Shown here piece by piece: positions 41,972 to 52,087 of a stretch of DNA of 64,000 nucleotides. Under the pieces are notes generated by a model. It saw only the letters and a program-made list of their open reading frames with translations, ran no database searches and was not told where the DNA came from. The stretch spans positions 1 through 64,000 of the forward strand of contig CALUOR010000015.1 of assembly GCA_944322285.1 (NCBI GenBank), written 5' to 3'. The position numbers and the translations under genes are program-made. Each line of letters starts with the position of its first letter. Position 1 is the stretch's first letter. The stretch comes from an uncultured Bacteroides sp. (lineage in GTDB: Bacteria; Bacteroidota; Bacteroidia; Bacteroidales; Bacteroidaceae).

Positions 41972-42961
41972 CTAAATCATTATATGTTCAAACGGAATTC
42001 CATGCACTTTGGCCGCATATACGGGAAACTCACTGGGATACATATACGAAGTTCCTATCCGATAAATCTTCTGCGCTTCGCTGAGCATATAAAAATCAAC
42101 AAACGATTTCAGATAGATTTCATAAGAAGAGTTTTCCGGAGTATATTTCTTCTGCCCATCCATGTGAACTAAAGTTCCCGGAATGATATGCACGCCTTCT
42201 ATTTGGGAGGCTCTTTTCAGGAATGTTACACTATCAGAGGTGACAAGCAACTGCTTGTTTTCATGTGTGCTTTTTAAATCCCGGATGGCGTTCAAGCATT
42301 TTTCAATGAGTTTTTCCGCTTCGTTTTCGTCATTTATAGATTTATAATGATATTCATGAAAATCTCCGAGCAGATTCTGAAAACGGAACACCGCTGCATA
42401 ATAGTCATTGCCCAAATCATTCTTTATGGATTGAATCCGTTCGGCCAAAATCGGACCAGGCTTAAACAATTCACAAAACAATTCCCCCCAATTAAATTGA
42501 CCCTTATAGGCCTTGTTGATAGGCTCCAGACAATCTCTGTTACTATAATAATGAATCTGCTTTTTTGATTTTAATTTCAAAAGCCTTGTAGCCAAATGTT
42601 CGCCCCGCATGTATAGAACCCGGCTATAAATAGGATTATCCGTATATTCATTTTCCTTAAGTATCCAATCGTAAGTGGCGGGAGAAAGATAATCTTCCAA
42701 ATGGAATGGATACGTGTACCTTATTCTAAAAGGCAGTCTCTGATATTTGCAATAGGCATACAGAGAGATTATCCCTTTGAAACGATCGCACATGCCTCCA
42801 TGAAAAGACTCACCATCAACCATGGCAACATAAATGGGCTTACTCGTTTTAGGTTTGCCAAGTTTTTCCGATTTCAACGCGATTCGGATGGCAAGGAAAA
42901 GTTCCTTAAACAAATGCCTTAGCTCCAATAGTTTGTATTTTCTTCCGTAATAGGTGGCCAT
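41972..42961 (-). CDS. Putative glycosyltransferase, distantly fucosyltransferase-like
   Basis: The 329-aa protein has no signal peptide. An early glycine-rich GGMCDRFKGIISLYAYCK segment (about 55-72) and a C-terminal SFVDFYMLSEAQKIYRIGTS block followed by YPSEFPVYAA are arranged as in GT-B fucosyltransferases, where they bind GDP-sugar. The match is loose. It lies within a run of glycan genes and has lower GC than its neighbours, which suggests it was exchanged. Best read as a glycosyltransferase candidate; a non-catalytic glycan protein is possible. Confidence 0.5.
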   Translation of the reverse strand: MATYYGRKYKLLELRHLFKELFLAIRIALKSEKLGKPKTSKPIYVAMVDGESFHGGMCDRFKGIISLYAYCKYQRLPFRIRYTYPFHLEDYLSPATYDWILKENEYTDNPIYSRVLYMRGEHLATRLLKLKSKKQIHYYSNRDCLEPINKAYKGQFNWGELFCELFKPGPILAERIQSIKNDLGNDYYAAVFRFQNLLGDFHEYHYKSINDENEAEKLIEKCLNAIRDLKSTHENKQLLVTSDSVTFLKRASQIEGVHIIPGTLVHMDGQKKYTPENSSYEIYLKSFVDFYMLSEAQKIYRIGTSYMYPSEFPVYAAKVHGIPFEHIMI

Positions 42962-42983
42962 TTCTTCTAATTATAAATAAGAC

Positions 42984-43856
42984 TTACTCTTCAATGTCAT
43001 TTAAATCATACTGGTCGAAATAGCTGAAGTCGCGCAATGTGTTAATGCGGGCACGACCACGGGCTCGTTTGCCAAGGAATTCTTCATAAGACTTTACCGC
43101 ATAATGGTTGATGCGAATAACATCCTGTTGCGGTTTACGGTCACCGAAGCCTTTTCTTAAGGATGCGCCATGAGAATCGGCGGCATGTCCTGAGATGCGT
43201 GCCGCTTCATGGCACCCTATCATTGTGCACACACGCCGAGGGTCGGCAATGCTCTTCACATGAGTATTCAGACGGTGTTCGGGAAAGGAATGCTTACGAA
43301 ATCTTTCCATAACCCCTCCCGGCTCACGTTTTCTGGCTCCTCCGCTTCCATACACCAGCCAATTGATTTCTACGACAGAAAAATTCTCCATGCGATGCAG
43401 AAATTCGGGAATTGTCTTATCCTGTATCGGCACAATAAATTCGTCCAAATCAATCACCGCCAGCCAACGCGTTTCTAAGCGATGACGTTCAAAACAATCG
43501 TCATAGGCAGCAAGCTGTCGCTTTCTCCCCGGCCAGTAGTTATACTCCACCAGCCCCGATTCGATATAAGGCGTCAACACCTCTTTGGTACAATCCGTGC
43601 TCTCATTGTCATAGATGTAGAACTTCTCTACCCCGTGCGCACGGTGCCACTCTATCCATTCCTTGAAATAAGGGCCTTCGTTTTTGGCGATGGCGCATAC
43701 CGCCAGATAATATTGAGGAGGCGTATGGTCGCGCTTCATCCTAAGTTTCAACTTCAAAGCCTTGATAGGCCCATAGCGCAGGATACCACGCCATCGGTTG
43801 CGTGTCATTTTATGCGGAATGACGCCCGCTATGATTTCTGCAAGAACCTTATTCAT
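42984..43856 (-). CDS. Family 92 (DUF23-type) glycosyltransferase
   Basis: The 290-aa protein shows the GT92 pattern: LAVCAIAKNEGPYFKEWIEWH (about 51-71), FYIYDNESTDCT, then the DLDEF metal site (136-140) and an IEINW-like strand, with a C-terminal HYAVKSYEEFLGKRARGRA. GT92 members transfer galactose. It acts on the cytoplasmic face during surface glycan assembly. It is 11 bp from the Stealth-type gene and 22 bp from the preceding putative glycosyltransferase, so the minus-strand genes form one operon from gltX onward. Confidence 0.85.
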   Translation of the reverse strand: MNKVLAEIIAGVIPHKMTRNRWRGILRYGPIKALKLKLRMKRDHTPPQYYLAVCAIAKNEGPYFKEWIEWHRAHGVEKFYIYDNESTDCTKEVLTPYIESGLVEYNYWPGRKRQLAAYDDCFERHRLETRWLAVIDLDEFIVPIQDKTIPEFLHRMENFSVVEINWLVYGSGGARKREPGGVMERFRKHSFPEHRLNTHVKSIADPRRVCTMIGCHEAARISGHAADSHGASLRKGFGDRKPQQDVIRINHYAVKSYEEFLGKRARGRARINTLRDFSYFDQYDLNDIEE

Positions 43857-43867
43857 GGTTAGTTGTT

Positions 43868-44863
43868 TTATAATTCAAAGCTCGACTTTTCCGGCAATAT
43901 ATACTCAAAAGCGTTCCTGATGTTCTCCATCACTTGGGCATAGTGGCGGATATGGACGTTGTCGTTCAGGCAAACCAAGGAATAGGCTTGCTCACGGATG
44001 GCACGGACAGCTTGTTTGGGACGAATCATGAGCGGGAACATCTTGGTGTCACAGTACGTGTTGTAAGGTTCGAAGTTTCCCCGGCAGATTTGCCACGTGC
44101 GGAAAAGCTCCGGCGTGTAGTCGGTCAAGGCACGGAAACGGTTGGCCGATGTCTCGGTCAGTTCTTTCTCTGCCACGGCCCATACTTCCTCAAACGTGGT
44201 TTTCAGGTAGGGCTGCGCGTTATGGGGAGTCCGCAAGGTGATAAACTTATCGTAATGCTTCAGCAGGTAGTTCCAACGGGCACGGGAGCCGTAGCTCGGG
44301 TGGAACCATTTGTCGTGGTCGCGTGCCATCACCTCTCTCTTGTCGAAATGGCGGTTGATGATTTTCAGGTTGTTCTTGATGCGCTTATACCATTGGGACC
44401 ACGAAGGATTGTAGAGGAAAGTGGCGATGTCGCAAGGCAATCCGTTGCGGAAGAATCGCTCTTGTCCGATGGTGTTTATGATATAGAAATCATCATTGAA
44501 ATAGACAAAATGCTCCGCCAAACCGGGAATTTTATGCAGGTAACGCTCTATCACCACCGAATTGTAGGTAGGCAGGAACCGGGACGGGATATAGTCTTTG
44601 TGATTTACCAGATGAATCTTCGGATGGTTCGTGTCCAGCCACTCCGGCTTTTGTCCGCTGGTCACGAAGTGTATCTTACGCACCCAAGGCGCAAACTTCT
44701 CCACCCCGCGAAACCAATACTTCAGAAAACCATAGTCACGAAAACGGGCTTCGGAAACCCCGTTCTTCGTATTGCCTTTGCGACCGGAATATTTCGCGAA
44801 GTCTTCCTGCCATTTCGGGTCGTTCATGTCCACCCACGTGATTACAAAATCTATATCCATCAT
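43868..44863 (-). CDS. Stealth-family sugar-phosphate transferase
   Basis: The 331-aa protein begins with Stealth conserved region 1 (DIDFVITWVD, residues 3-12) and has CR2 (FLKYWFRGVEKFAPWVRKIH, about 46-65, then FVTSGQKPEWLD) and a later FVYFNDDFYI region. Stealth proteins transfer hexose-1-phosphate from a nucleotide sugar, making phosphodiester-linked glycans in capsules and related polymers. Here it implies a phosphodiester-bearing part of the lipooligosaccharide or capsule. A second ATG at 44860 is possible. It lies 1 bp after the acyltransferase stop. Confidence 0.88.
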   Translation of the reverse strand: MMDIDFVITWVDMNDPKWQEDFAKYSGRKGNTKNGVSEARFRDYGFLKYWFRGVEKFAPWVRKIHFVTSGQKPEWLDTNHPKIHLVNHKDYIPSRFLPTYNSVVIERYLHKIPGLAEHFVYFNDDFYIINTIGQERFFRNGLPCDIATFLYNPSWSQWYKRIKNNLKIINRHFDKREVMARDHDKWFHPSYGSRARWNYLLKHYDKFITLRTPHNAQPYLKTTFEEVWAVAEKELTETSANRFRALTDYTPELFRTWQICRGNFEPYNTYCDTKMFPLMIRPKQAVRAIREQAYSLVCLNDNVHIRHYAQVMENIRNAFEYILPEKSSFEL

Positions 44864-44864
44864 C

Positions 44865-45749
44865 TTATTTTATTATATCTTCCTTTTCGGCATGTTTGAA
44901 GCGATTGTGCGTCCAAAGGTATAATTCCGGTTGGCGTAGAATCGCTTGCTCCAAATGCTTGAAATAGAGTGCCGTCAATTCAAAGTCGGGCAACGAACGG
45001 GGATTTTCGTGCAGCCGGACAAATTCGGCTTCGTAATATCCCCTGCGGATTCTCCTCACATCCAGGTAGAAAGCCTCAAATCCATAATGCTTCGTAATCT
45101 TTTCCGAACCGACCAGCACGGGCGTCTTATGATGCAGGAAAGACAAGAAATGACGCGACTCCCGGAATTTAGGCGACTGGTCGGCTATGAACCCGATGGC
45201 GCAAACCTGGTGATTGCCTGCCAGTTCGGTGATATAGCGTGCCGTCTTGTGCATGTCCACGCTGACGGCTCCCATGCGTCCCCGAAGGTGCAACATCAGC
45301 TTGTCCATGTGGTCATTACGCAATTTATGGTAGATTTGAGCGCCTATGGCATTCTTCTCCAACCACAAAGGCATGGAGGAAACCCATTCCCAGTTCCCGT
45401 AATGTCCCAAATAGATGGAAACGGATTTCCCCTCCTTCAACAAGGCGTTTACGGCTTCGACATTCCTGAACTGCATCCGGCGCTTCATTTCCTCCTGCGA
45501 TAGGGAAGCCAACTTGCAACTTTCCAACATCATGTCCGCGAAGAAACGATAAAACTTATGCTCTATCCGTCTAATCTCCGCCGGGCTTTTCTCCGGGAAA
45601 GACTCGGTCAGATTCCGCCGTACTATCTTTCGCCGATAGCGGACAACATCATATAACAAGCAAGATATGCCGTCCGCCAGGAAGTATAACACTCCGAAGG
45701 GAATGTAGGACAATAGCTTTAGGAAAAGACGAAGCAGGTGATAAATCAT
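44865..45749 (-). CDS. Lipid A biosynthesis acyltransferase (LpxL/HtrB family)
   Basis: The 294-aa protein has an N-terminal membrane helix ([22 protein letters not shown]) and the family Hx4E/D active site in LGHYGNWEW (about 114-122), followed by [13 protein letters not shown]. It adds a secondary acyl chain to lipid A or a related lipid in the inner membrane. It overlaps gltX by 4 bp, so translation is coupled. The adjacency to glycan genes fits a role in lipooligosaccharide synthesis; acyl-chain length is not predictable. Confidence 0.9.
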   Translation of the reverse strand: MIYHLLRLFLKLLSYIPFGVLYFLADGISCLLYDVVRYRRKIVRRNLTESFPEKSPAEIRRIEHKFYRFFADMMLESCKLASLSQEEMKRRMQFRNVEAVNALLKEGKSVSIYLGHYGNWEWVSSMPLWLEKNAIGAQIYHKLRNDHMDKLMLHLRGRMGAVSVDMHKTARYITELAGNHQVCAIGFIADQSPKFRESRHFLSFLHHKTPVLVGSEKITKHYGFEAFYLDVRRIRRGYYEAEFVRLHENPRSLPDFELTALYFKHLEQAILRQPELYLWTHNRFKHAEKEDIIK

Positions 45750-47269
45750 ATTGTCTTGATCGCTTTTTCTATCCGGGTCAACGTCTCCTCTTTGCCTATC
45801 AGTTCAGTGATGTCGAACATGTGCGGGCCTTTGCACTCGCCTACCACGGCCAGACGGAAAGCGTTCATCACGTTGCCCATGTGATACCCCTTCTCGGTTA
45901 TCCAGCCGATGACAATCTCTTCACAATGTTTGGAGGAGAAGTCGTCAATGCTCTGCAAAAGCGTTGTCAATTCGCCCATAATCCGCGGGGTGTCTTCCGA
46001 CCAGCGTTTCTTCACGTCTTTTTCGGCATACGTCTGCGGGGCCACGAAGAAGAAGCGTGCTTGGTCCCACAATTCCTTGACGAAGTTGACACGGCCTTTC
46101 ACCAAACCTACGACACGGGTCAGATAGTCATCGCTATAAGCGGATACGTCGATGCCTTGGGCGGCCAATACGGGCTTGAACAACGTTGCCACTTCGGCAT
46201 CCGGTTTCTTCAGGATATATTCGTGGTTGAACCAGATACCTTTCTTGTAGTCGAACTTGGCGCCTGCCTTGCTGCAATGGCTCAGGTTGAAGAGCTTTAT
46301 CAGTTCATCCATCGACATCAGTTCCTGGTCGTTGCCCGGATTCCATCCCAACAGAGCCAGGAAGTTGATGACCGCTTCGGGCAGATAGCCGGCTTCGCGA
46401 TAACCGGAAGACACTTCGCCCGTCTTGGGGTCGTGCCACTCCAAGGGGAATACGGGAAAGCCCAGACGGTCGCCATCACGCTTACTCAGTTTCCCGTTGC
46501 CTTCAGGCTTCAGCAAGAGGGGAAGGTGGGCAAATTCCGGCATGGTGTCTTCCCAGCCGAACGCCCGGTAGAGCAACACGTGCAAGGGGGCGGAGGGCAA
46601 CCACTCTTCGCCACGGATGACGTGGGACACTTCCATCAGGTGGTCGTCCACGATGTTGGCCAAGTGATAGGTGGGCAATTCATCGGCCGACTTGTAAAGC
46701 ACTTTGTCGTCAAGGATGGAGGAGTTGATAACCACCTCGCCCCGAATCAGGTCGTGTACATGCACGTCCTCGTTCGGCTCTATCTTGAAGCGCACAACGT
46801 ATTGCTTGCCTTCGGCTATCAGCTTGTCCACTTCTTCCTTGGGCAGGGTCAGCGAATTGCGCATCTGCATACGGGTAGAGGCATCGTATTGGAAGTTGGC
46901 AATCTCCTTACGCTTGGCTTCCAACTCTTCGGGCGTGTCGAAAGCGATGTAAGCCTTGCCGCTATCGAGCAAAACCTTTACATATTTCTTATAGATATCC
47001 CGGCGTTCGGATTGGCGGTAAGGGCCGTGGTCTCCCCCAAAGCTGACTCCCTCGTCAAAGGGGATGCCCAACCACTTGAACGACTCCAGGATATATTCCT
47101 CGGCTCCCGGCACAAACCGGTTGCTGTCAGTATCTTCTATACGGAAAATCAAGTCACCGCCATGTTGGCGCGCAAAGAGGTAATTGTATAAAGCCGTGCG
47201 CACACCGCCGATGTGCAAAGCGCCCGTAGGACTGGGGGCAAAACGGACTCTGACTCTTCTTTCTGTCAT
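45746..47269 (-). CDS. gltX: Glutamyl-tRNA synthetase
   Basis: The 507-aa class I synthetase has the HIGH-type motif [10 protein letters not shown] (about 12-21), the RIEDTD segment and the KLSKRDG loop (KMSKS type, about 258-264). It charges tRNA-Glu in the cytoplasm. The ATG at 47269 matches the usual [16 protein letters not shown] start; an in-frame ATG at 47275 is possible. A minus promoter box TAATTTTG lies at 47309-47302. Co-transcription with a lipid A acyltransferase and glycan genes is unusual for function but common in position. Confidence 0.95.
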   Translation of the reverse strand: MTERRVRVRFAPSPTGALHIGGVRTALYNYLFARQHGGDLIFRIEDTDSNRFVPGAEEYILESFKWLGIPFDEGVSFGGDHGPYRQSERRDIYKKYVKVLLDSGKAYIAFDTPEELEAKRKEIANFQYDASTRMQMRNSLTLPKEEVDKLIAEGKQYVVRFKIEPNEDVHVHDLIRGEVVINSSILDDKVLYKSADELPTYHLANIVDDHLMEVSHVIRGEEWLPSAPLHVLLYRAFGWEDTMPEFAHLPLLLKPEGNGKLSKRDGDRLGFPVFPLEWHDPKTGEVSSGYREAGYLPEAVINFLALLGWNPGNDQELMSMDELIKLFNLSHCSKAGAKFDYKKGIWFNHEYILKKPDAEVATLFKPVLAAQGIDVSAYSDDYLTRVVGLVKGRVNFVKELWDQARFFFVAPQTYAEKDVKKRWSEDTPRIMGELTTLLQSIDDFSSKHCEEIVIGWITEKGYHMGNVMNAFRLAVVGECKGPHMFDITELIGKEETLTRIEKAIKTI

Positions 47270-47301
47270 ATGCAAACTATTCTTTATAATATTTTAGGTG
47301 G

Positions 47302-47309
47302 CAAAATTA
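47302..47309 (-). promoter_or_regulatory. Promoter -7 box of gltX and the glycan operon
   Basis: TAATTTTG on the minus strand, 33 nt before the ATG at 47269. Confidence 0.5.
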
Positions 47310-47367
47310 AGCGTTTTTTTCCATATCATTGTTTTTTTTCGTACTTTTCGCAAAAATTTCGACAGAT

Positions 47368-49449
47368 ATGAATAGTTTCAATACAAAAAGAACGGTGAAT
47401 TATAGAGATTTGCTATATAAAGCGCTCATTTTCATCGGTACGGTGCTCGTCATTGTCTACTTTCTGCCCAGTGACGGAAAGTTCAACTATCAGTTTGATA
47501 TCAACAAGCCCTGGAAGTACGGACAGCTGATGGCAACCTTCGATTTCCCCATCTACAAGACGGCCGAGGAGGTGAAGCATGAGCAGGACAGCATTTTGCG
47601 AAACTTTCAGCCTTACTATACGCTCAATAGCCAGGCGGCACAGTCGGCCATCAACAAACTGAGAGAAAGATACAACGCTACGACGCCGGGAAGCGCGACC
47701 GACCGGAAATACCTGCCTTACATCGAACGGATGCTGAACAAGGTCTATAAACAGGGTATCATGGACACCGATGCGCTGGCAAGCCTGCAAAAGGACAGCG
47801 CGCATGATGAAATACGCATCGTAGACCAAAAGATGGCGTATTCGCAGGAAGTCAGCAGCCTGTTGTCGGTTAAGCAGGCCTATCAGTTGCTTTTGGAGAA
47901 CGACACGGTGCATTATCACCCCGGCATCCTACGCCATTACCAGCTGAATGAATATCTGGAGCCGAACCTGACGTACGACACCGAGCGTACGGAGAGCGCC
48001 AAGCAAGAGATGCTGGAAAATTACTCGTGGGCGAAAGGCATCGTCCTCACCGGGCAAAAAATTATCGACCGTGGGGAAATTGTAAACTCCGAGACTTACA
48101 ATATTCTGGAAAGCCTGAAGAAGGAATCGGAGAAACGCAACCAAAGCGTGGGCCAAAAGCGTCTGATGTGGGTAGGGCAGCTGGTGTACGTCAGCATCTT
48201 CATGCTCTGCTTCATGCTCTACCTCGACCTCTTCCGCAAGGATTACTACAACCGCAAAGCGAGTCTTTCGCTGCTCTTCGCGCTCGTCATGATTTATTGT
48301 GTGGTAACGGCCTCGATGGTGGCTAATAACTTCCTGAACGTTTATGTGCTGCCTTACGCCATGCTGCCTATGGTTATCCGCGTGTTCCTCGACTCGCGCA
48401 CGGCTTTCATTACGCACGTCATTACCATATTAATATGTTCCATCTGCCTGCGCTATCCGCATGAGTTCATCCTGTTGCAACTCACCGCCGGCCTGGCGGC
48501 TATATACAGCCTGAGGGAATTGTCGCAACGCTCGCAGTTGTTCAAGAGTGCCGTATTGGTCATCCTCACCTACGCCCTGCTCTACTTCGCGTTCGAGATG
48601 ATAACCGAAAACGACCTCTCCAAGCTGAACGGGCGGATGTACATCTACTTTGTCATCAACGGCATCCTGCTGCTCTTCACTTATCCCTTATTGTTCCTGT
48701 TGGAAAAGACGTTTGGTTTCACCTCCAACGTCACGCTTGTGGAGTTGTCCAACATCAACACACCTTTGCTGCGCCGCATGTCCGAGACCGTGCCCGGCAC
48801 CTTCCAGCACTCCATGCAGGTAGCCAATCTGGCCGCGGAAGCAGCCAATCGCATCGGCGCCAAAAGCCAGTTGGTGCGTACCGGTGCGTTATATCATGAC
48901 ATCGGCAAGATGGAAAATCCCGTATTCTTCACCGAAAACCAGCAGGGAGGCATCAATCCGCATAAAAACCTGAGCTACGAGCAAAGTGCCCAAGTGGTTA
49001 TCAGCCACGTGACAGACGGCCTGAAGCTGGCTGAAAAGAACAACCTGCCCAAAGTGATTAAAGATTTCATCTCCACCCACCATGGCAAGGGAAAGACTAA
49101 ATACTTCTACATTTCCTGGAAGAACGAACACCCCGGACAGGAGCCGGACGAAGCGAAGTTTACCTATCCCGGTCCTAATCCGTTCACCAAAGAGCAGGCC
49201 ATCCTCATGATGGCCGATGCCGTGGAAGCCGCCTCGCGCAGTCTGCCCGAATACACCGAAGCCAGCATCGGCAACCTGGTGGACAAGATTATCGACTCGC
49301 AAGTGGACGAGGGTTACTTCAAAGAGTGTCCCATCACCTTCAAGGACATTGCCACCGTGAAAGAAGTCTTCAAGGAAAAGCTGAAGACTATCTACCATAC
49401 GCGTATCAGCTATCCGGAATTAAAGAAAGAAGAACCTAAAAAAGAATAG
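47368..49449 (+). CDS. pgpH: 7TM-HD domain c-di-AMP phosphodiesterase (PgpH type)
   Basis: The 693-aa protein has an N-terminal membrane helix, a large extracytoplasmic 7TMR-HDED domain (about 40-270), seven membrane helices (about 275-465) and a C-terminal HD domain with TFQHSMQVANLA and TGALYHDIGKM (about 485-525). PgpH-type proteins hydrolyse c-di-AMP and respond to outside signals. The ATG at 47368 is used; the frame opens upstream only with a TTG. The gene for the following two-span protein starts 2 bp after it. It is divergent from gltX and opposes CdaA encoded 9 kb away. Confidence 0.9.
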   Translation: MNSFNTKRTVNYRDLLYKALIFIGTVLVIVYFLPSDGKFNYQFDINKPWKYGQLMATFDFPIYKTAEEVKHEQDSILRNFQPYYTLNSQAAQSAINKLRERYNATTPGSATDRKYLPYIERMLNKVYKQGIMDTDALASLQKDSAHDEIRIVDQKMAYSQEVSSLLSVKQAYQLLLENDTVHYHPGILRHYQLNEYLEPNLTYDTERTESAKQEMLENYSWAKGIVLTGQKIIDRGEIVNSETYNILESLKKESEKRNQSVGQKRLMWVGQLVYVSIFMLCFMLYLDLFRKDYYNRKASLSLLFALVMIYCVVTASMVANNFLNVYVLPYAMLPMVIRVFLDSRTAFITHVITILICSICLRYPHEFILLQLTAGLAAIYSLRELSQRSQLFKSAVLVILTYALLYFAFEMITENDLSKLNGRMYIYFVINGILLLFTYPLLFLLEKTFGFTSNVTLVELSNINTPLLRRMSETVPGTFQHSMQVANLAAEAANRIGAKSQLVRTGALYHDIGKMENPVFFTENQQGGINPHKNLSYEQSAQVVISHVTDGLKLAEKNNLPKVIKDFISTHHGKGKTKYFYISWKNEHPGQEPDEAKFTYPGPNPFTKEQAILMMADAVEAASRSLPEYTEASIGNLVDKIIDSQVDEGYFKECPITFKDIATVKEVFKEKLKTIYHTRISYPELKKEEPKKE

Positions 49450-49451
49450 TC

Positions 49452-50219
49452 ATGAAAGCCACTGAGAAAGAAATCCGACGTGCCACAACGTATCTGCGGA
49501 AGCATCGCGTCGCTTTGGATGACATTCAGAGCTTCCGTTTCATGCAGCGTTATACGCCCGAACCTGATGTGCATAGCTCAGCCAATTTATATGGTCCGGG
49601 ATTGCTGACCCTCCAGTTGAAGTCCGGTGGAGAAAAGGTGCTGACCGTCCATCTTCGCAATCATCCTACGGCTTTGATACATACGCTGTTGGCTCATAAC
49701 ATACCCTTTACGAACTACATTCCCGGGGTTAAGATGGAAGCTCCACAGCCCCCTGTCACTTACCGGCGACTGTCGCTCTATATGTTTTGGCATTTTATCA
49801 TATTCGCCGTGTTTTTCTACCTGGGGTTGCGTTTCGTTACCACCGGCACGATAGCGGGATTTGTCTTGTCGTTCTTGTTTTTCGCGATGAGTCTCTATTC
49901 CATTTACTGGTTGCAAGCCCGTTTCTGTTACCTGAAGCTGGATGCGGACACATTGACCGTTGTGAGTGCCGGACGCGAAATCCGTTACCCTTACAAGGAA
50001 CTGCGTAAAATAAACTTTGAATTCGCTCGTGAGTTGAATGCCACGCATGTTATGGAACTACTAGATAGCGATTATCGTTACCGTTTGTTTTATATTGGAC
50101 GCGTGCCTCGGAAGAATCTAAACGACATAACCATTCGATTGCAGCAGGCAGGCATTGATGCTACTTGCAGTCTTAATACGGAAAAGCGTCATTATCATGA
50201 CGTCTATCATGTGCAATAG
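49452..50219 (+). CDS. Conserved hypothetical membrane protein
   Basis: The 255-aa protein has a soluble N-terminal part (about 1-105), two adjacent membrane helices (about 110-155) and a C-terminal part rich in basic and aromatic residues that looks like a PH-like fold (YCYLKLDADTLTVVSAGREIRYPYKELRKINFE). It begins 2 bp after pgpH, so it is co-transcribed and may work with it, for example in envelope or osmotic control. I do not recognise a named family. Confidence 0.65.
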   Translation: MKATEKEIRRATTYLRKHRVALDDIQSFRFMQRYTPEPDVHSSANLYGPGLLTLQLKSGGEKVLTVHLRNHPTALIHTLLAHNIPFTNYIPGVKMEAPQPPVTYRRLSLYMFWHFIIFAVFFYLGLRFVTTGTIAGFVLSFLFFAMSLYSIYWLQARFCYLKLDADTLTVVSAGREIRYPYKELRKINFEFARELNATHVMELLDSDYRYRLFYIGRVPRKNLNDITIRLQQAGIDATCSLNTEKRHYHDVYHVQ

Positions 50220-50222
50220 CAA

Positions 50223-50259
50223 TAAAAAAGCCGCCCCACATTCACATGCAAAGCGGCCG
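50223..50259 (-). terminator. Terminator after fumarase
   Basis: The arms GCCGC/GCGGC (50230-50234, 50253-50257) are followed on the minus strand by TTTTTT. It lies between the convergent 49452 gene and the fumarase gene. Confidence 0.65.
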
Positions 50260-50291
50260 TAACCAATTAAAACCAAAGTACTTATGGGTAC

Positions 50292-51932
50292 CTACTTACA
50301 ATTGCAACGAGGTTTCAGTTGTTTGAAGAAGTCGTTGCCTTTATCGTCTACCAAAATGAAGGCGGGGAAGTCTACCACATTAATCTTCCAGATGGCTTCC
50401 ATTCCCAACTCAGGATATTCCACGCACTCAATGCTCTTGATGCTGTTCATAGACAGTACGGCTGCCGGGCCTCCGATACTGCCTAAGTAGAAGCCGCCAT
50501 GTTTCTGGCAAGCATCGGTCACCACTTGCGTACGGTTACCCTTGGCTATCATCACCATGGAACCGCCATGGTCTTGGAATTCATCCACATACGGGTCCAT
50601 GCGGTTGGCCGTTGTCGGTCCCATCGAACCGCAAGGCATGCCTTTCGGAGTTTTGGCCGGACCGGCATAGAGCACAGGATGGTCTTTAAAATATTGAGGC
50701 AAGTCTTCACCGGCATCCAAGCGGGCTTTCAGTTTGGCATGAGCAATGTCACGGGCTACAATAATAGTACCGTTCAGACTCACACGGGTAGCCACGGGAT
50801 ACTGAGACAAAATCTTGCAAATCTCGCTCATCGGCTGGTTCAGGTCGATGCGAACGGCATTGCCCTCGCCTGCATTACGCAGTTCTTCCGGAATCAATTC
50901 ACCGGGATTATCATCCAGTTTTTCTATCCAGATACCATCCTTGTTTATTTTCGCCTTGATATTGCGGTCGGCCGAACAGCTAACGCCCAATCCTATCGGG
51001 CAGGAAGCTCCGTGACGAGGCAGACGGATGACGCGGATGTCGTGAGCGAAATACTTTCCGCCGAACTGTGCGCCAAGGCCGATGTTGTGAGCTTCTTCCA
51101 GCAATTGCTTCTCCAATTCCACATCGCGGAAAGCACGTCCGGTTTCATCGCCCGTTGTAGGCAGGTTGTCGTAATAGTGAGTGGAAGCCAACTTCACGGT
51201 CAGCAGATTCTTCTCGGCCGACGTACCGCCAATCACGAAAGCGATGTGGTAAGGCGGACAAGCTGCCGTACCCAATGTCTTCATCTTCTCTACTAAGAAA
51301 GGAACCAGCGTACCCGGATTCTGAATGCGGGCCTTGGTTTCCTGATAGAAATAAGTCTTATTGGCTGAACCTCCTCCTTTTACCACACACAGGAACTTGT
51401 ATTCATCACCTTCCGTAGCCTCAATGTCTATTTGGGCGGGCAGGTTGCAGCGGGTATTCACTTCCTCGTACATCGTGAGCGGCGCGTTTTGCGAATAGCG
51501 CAGGTTCTCTTCCGTGTAAGTCTTATAAACGCCCAATGACAAAGCCTCTTCATCGCAAAATCCGGTCCACACCTGCTGGCCTTTCTCTCCATGGATGATG
51601 GCCGTACCAGTGTCTTGGCAGAAAGGCAACTGACCTTTGCTGGCCACTTCGGCATTGCGCAGGAAAGTCAATGCTACATACTTGTCATTGTCACTTGCTT
51701 CGGGGTCGGACAGGATTTTTGCAACCTGCTCATTGTGCGAGCGACGCAATAGGAAGTTGACATCGCGGAAAGCCGCATTGGCCAGCATTGTCAAGGCCTC
51801 AGGGCTTACCTTCAGGATAGGTTTCCCTTCAAACTCGCTTACCGACACGCCGTCCTTGCTCAGGAGATAATACTCCGTGTCGTCCTTGCCCATCTGAAAC
51901 ATGGGCGCATACTTGAATTCGGGTGTTGCCAT
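50292..51932 (-). CDS. Class I (iron-sulfur) fumarate hydratase
   Basis: The 546-aa protein has both parts of the one-chain class I enzyme: an N-terminal alpha part with [10 protein letters not shown] and [14 protein letters not shown] (cluster cysteines), and a C-terminal beta part with [13 protein letters not shown] and [13 protein letters not shown]. It interconverts fumarate and malate. In Bacteroidales it works in the reductive branch that makes succinate and propionate. The ATG at 51932 ([10 protein letters not shown]) fits a TATCTTTG promoter box at 51981-51974; the frame is open further upstream but beyond the promoter. Confidence 0.93.
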   Translation of the reverse strand: MATPEFKYAPMFQMGKDDTEYYLLSKDGVSVSEFEGKPILKVSPEALTMLANAAFRDVNFLLRRSHNEQVAKILSDPEASDNDKYVALTFLRNAEVASKGQLPFCQDTGTAIIHGEKGQQVWTGFCDEEALSLGVYKTYTEENLRYSQNAPLTMYEEVNTRCNLPAQIDIEATEGDEYKFLCVVKGGGSANKTYFYQETKARIQNPGTLVPFLVEKMKTLGTAACPPYHIAFVIGGTSAEKNLLTVKLASTHYYDNLPTTGDETGRAFRDVELEKQLLEEAHNIGLGAQFGGKYFAHDIRVIRLPRHGASCPIGLGVSCSADRNIKAKINKDGIWIEKLDDNPGELIPEELRNAGEGNAVRIDLNQPMSEICKILSQYPVATRVSLNGTIIVARDIAHAKLKARLDAGEDLPQYFKDHPVLYAGPAKTPKGMPCGSMGPTTANRMDPYVDEFQDHGGSMVMIAKGNRTQVVTDACQKHGGFYLGSIGGPAAVLSMNSIKSIECVEYPELGMEAIWKINVVDFPAFILVDDKGNDFFKQLKPRCNCK

Positions 51933-51973
51933 AATTACTTTATTTATGAAGTTCATTTTATCGTACTTGAGGG

Positions 51974-51981
51974 CAAAGATA
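51974..51981 (-). promoter_or_regulatory. Promoter -7 box of the fumarase gene
   Basis: TATCTTTG on the minus strand, 42 nt before the ATG at 51932. Confidence 0.55.
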
Positions 51982-52058
51982 AGAAGTATTATTGAAATAT
52001 TTCCTTCATTGGCTGGCTTTTCTTTCAACAACATGTCTGTTTCTCAAAAATTATTTGT

Positions 52059-52066
52059 TACATTTG
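52059..52066 (+). promoter_or_regulatory. Promoter -7 box of the MNT-HEPN operon
   Basis: TACATTTG lies 22 nt before the ATG at 52088 and is followed by a strong ribosome binding site (AAAGGAGG). It favours 52088 over an in-frame ATG at 51992. Confidence 0.6.
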
Positions 52067-52087
52067 CACAGGAAAGGAGGTAAGCGT

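Noticed and set aside
45821-47191. A 456-codon open frame on the plus strand
   Set aside because: It is antisense to gltX, which has all synthetase motifs; the long frame is a by-product of codon bias.
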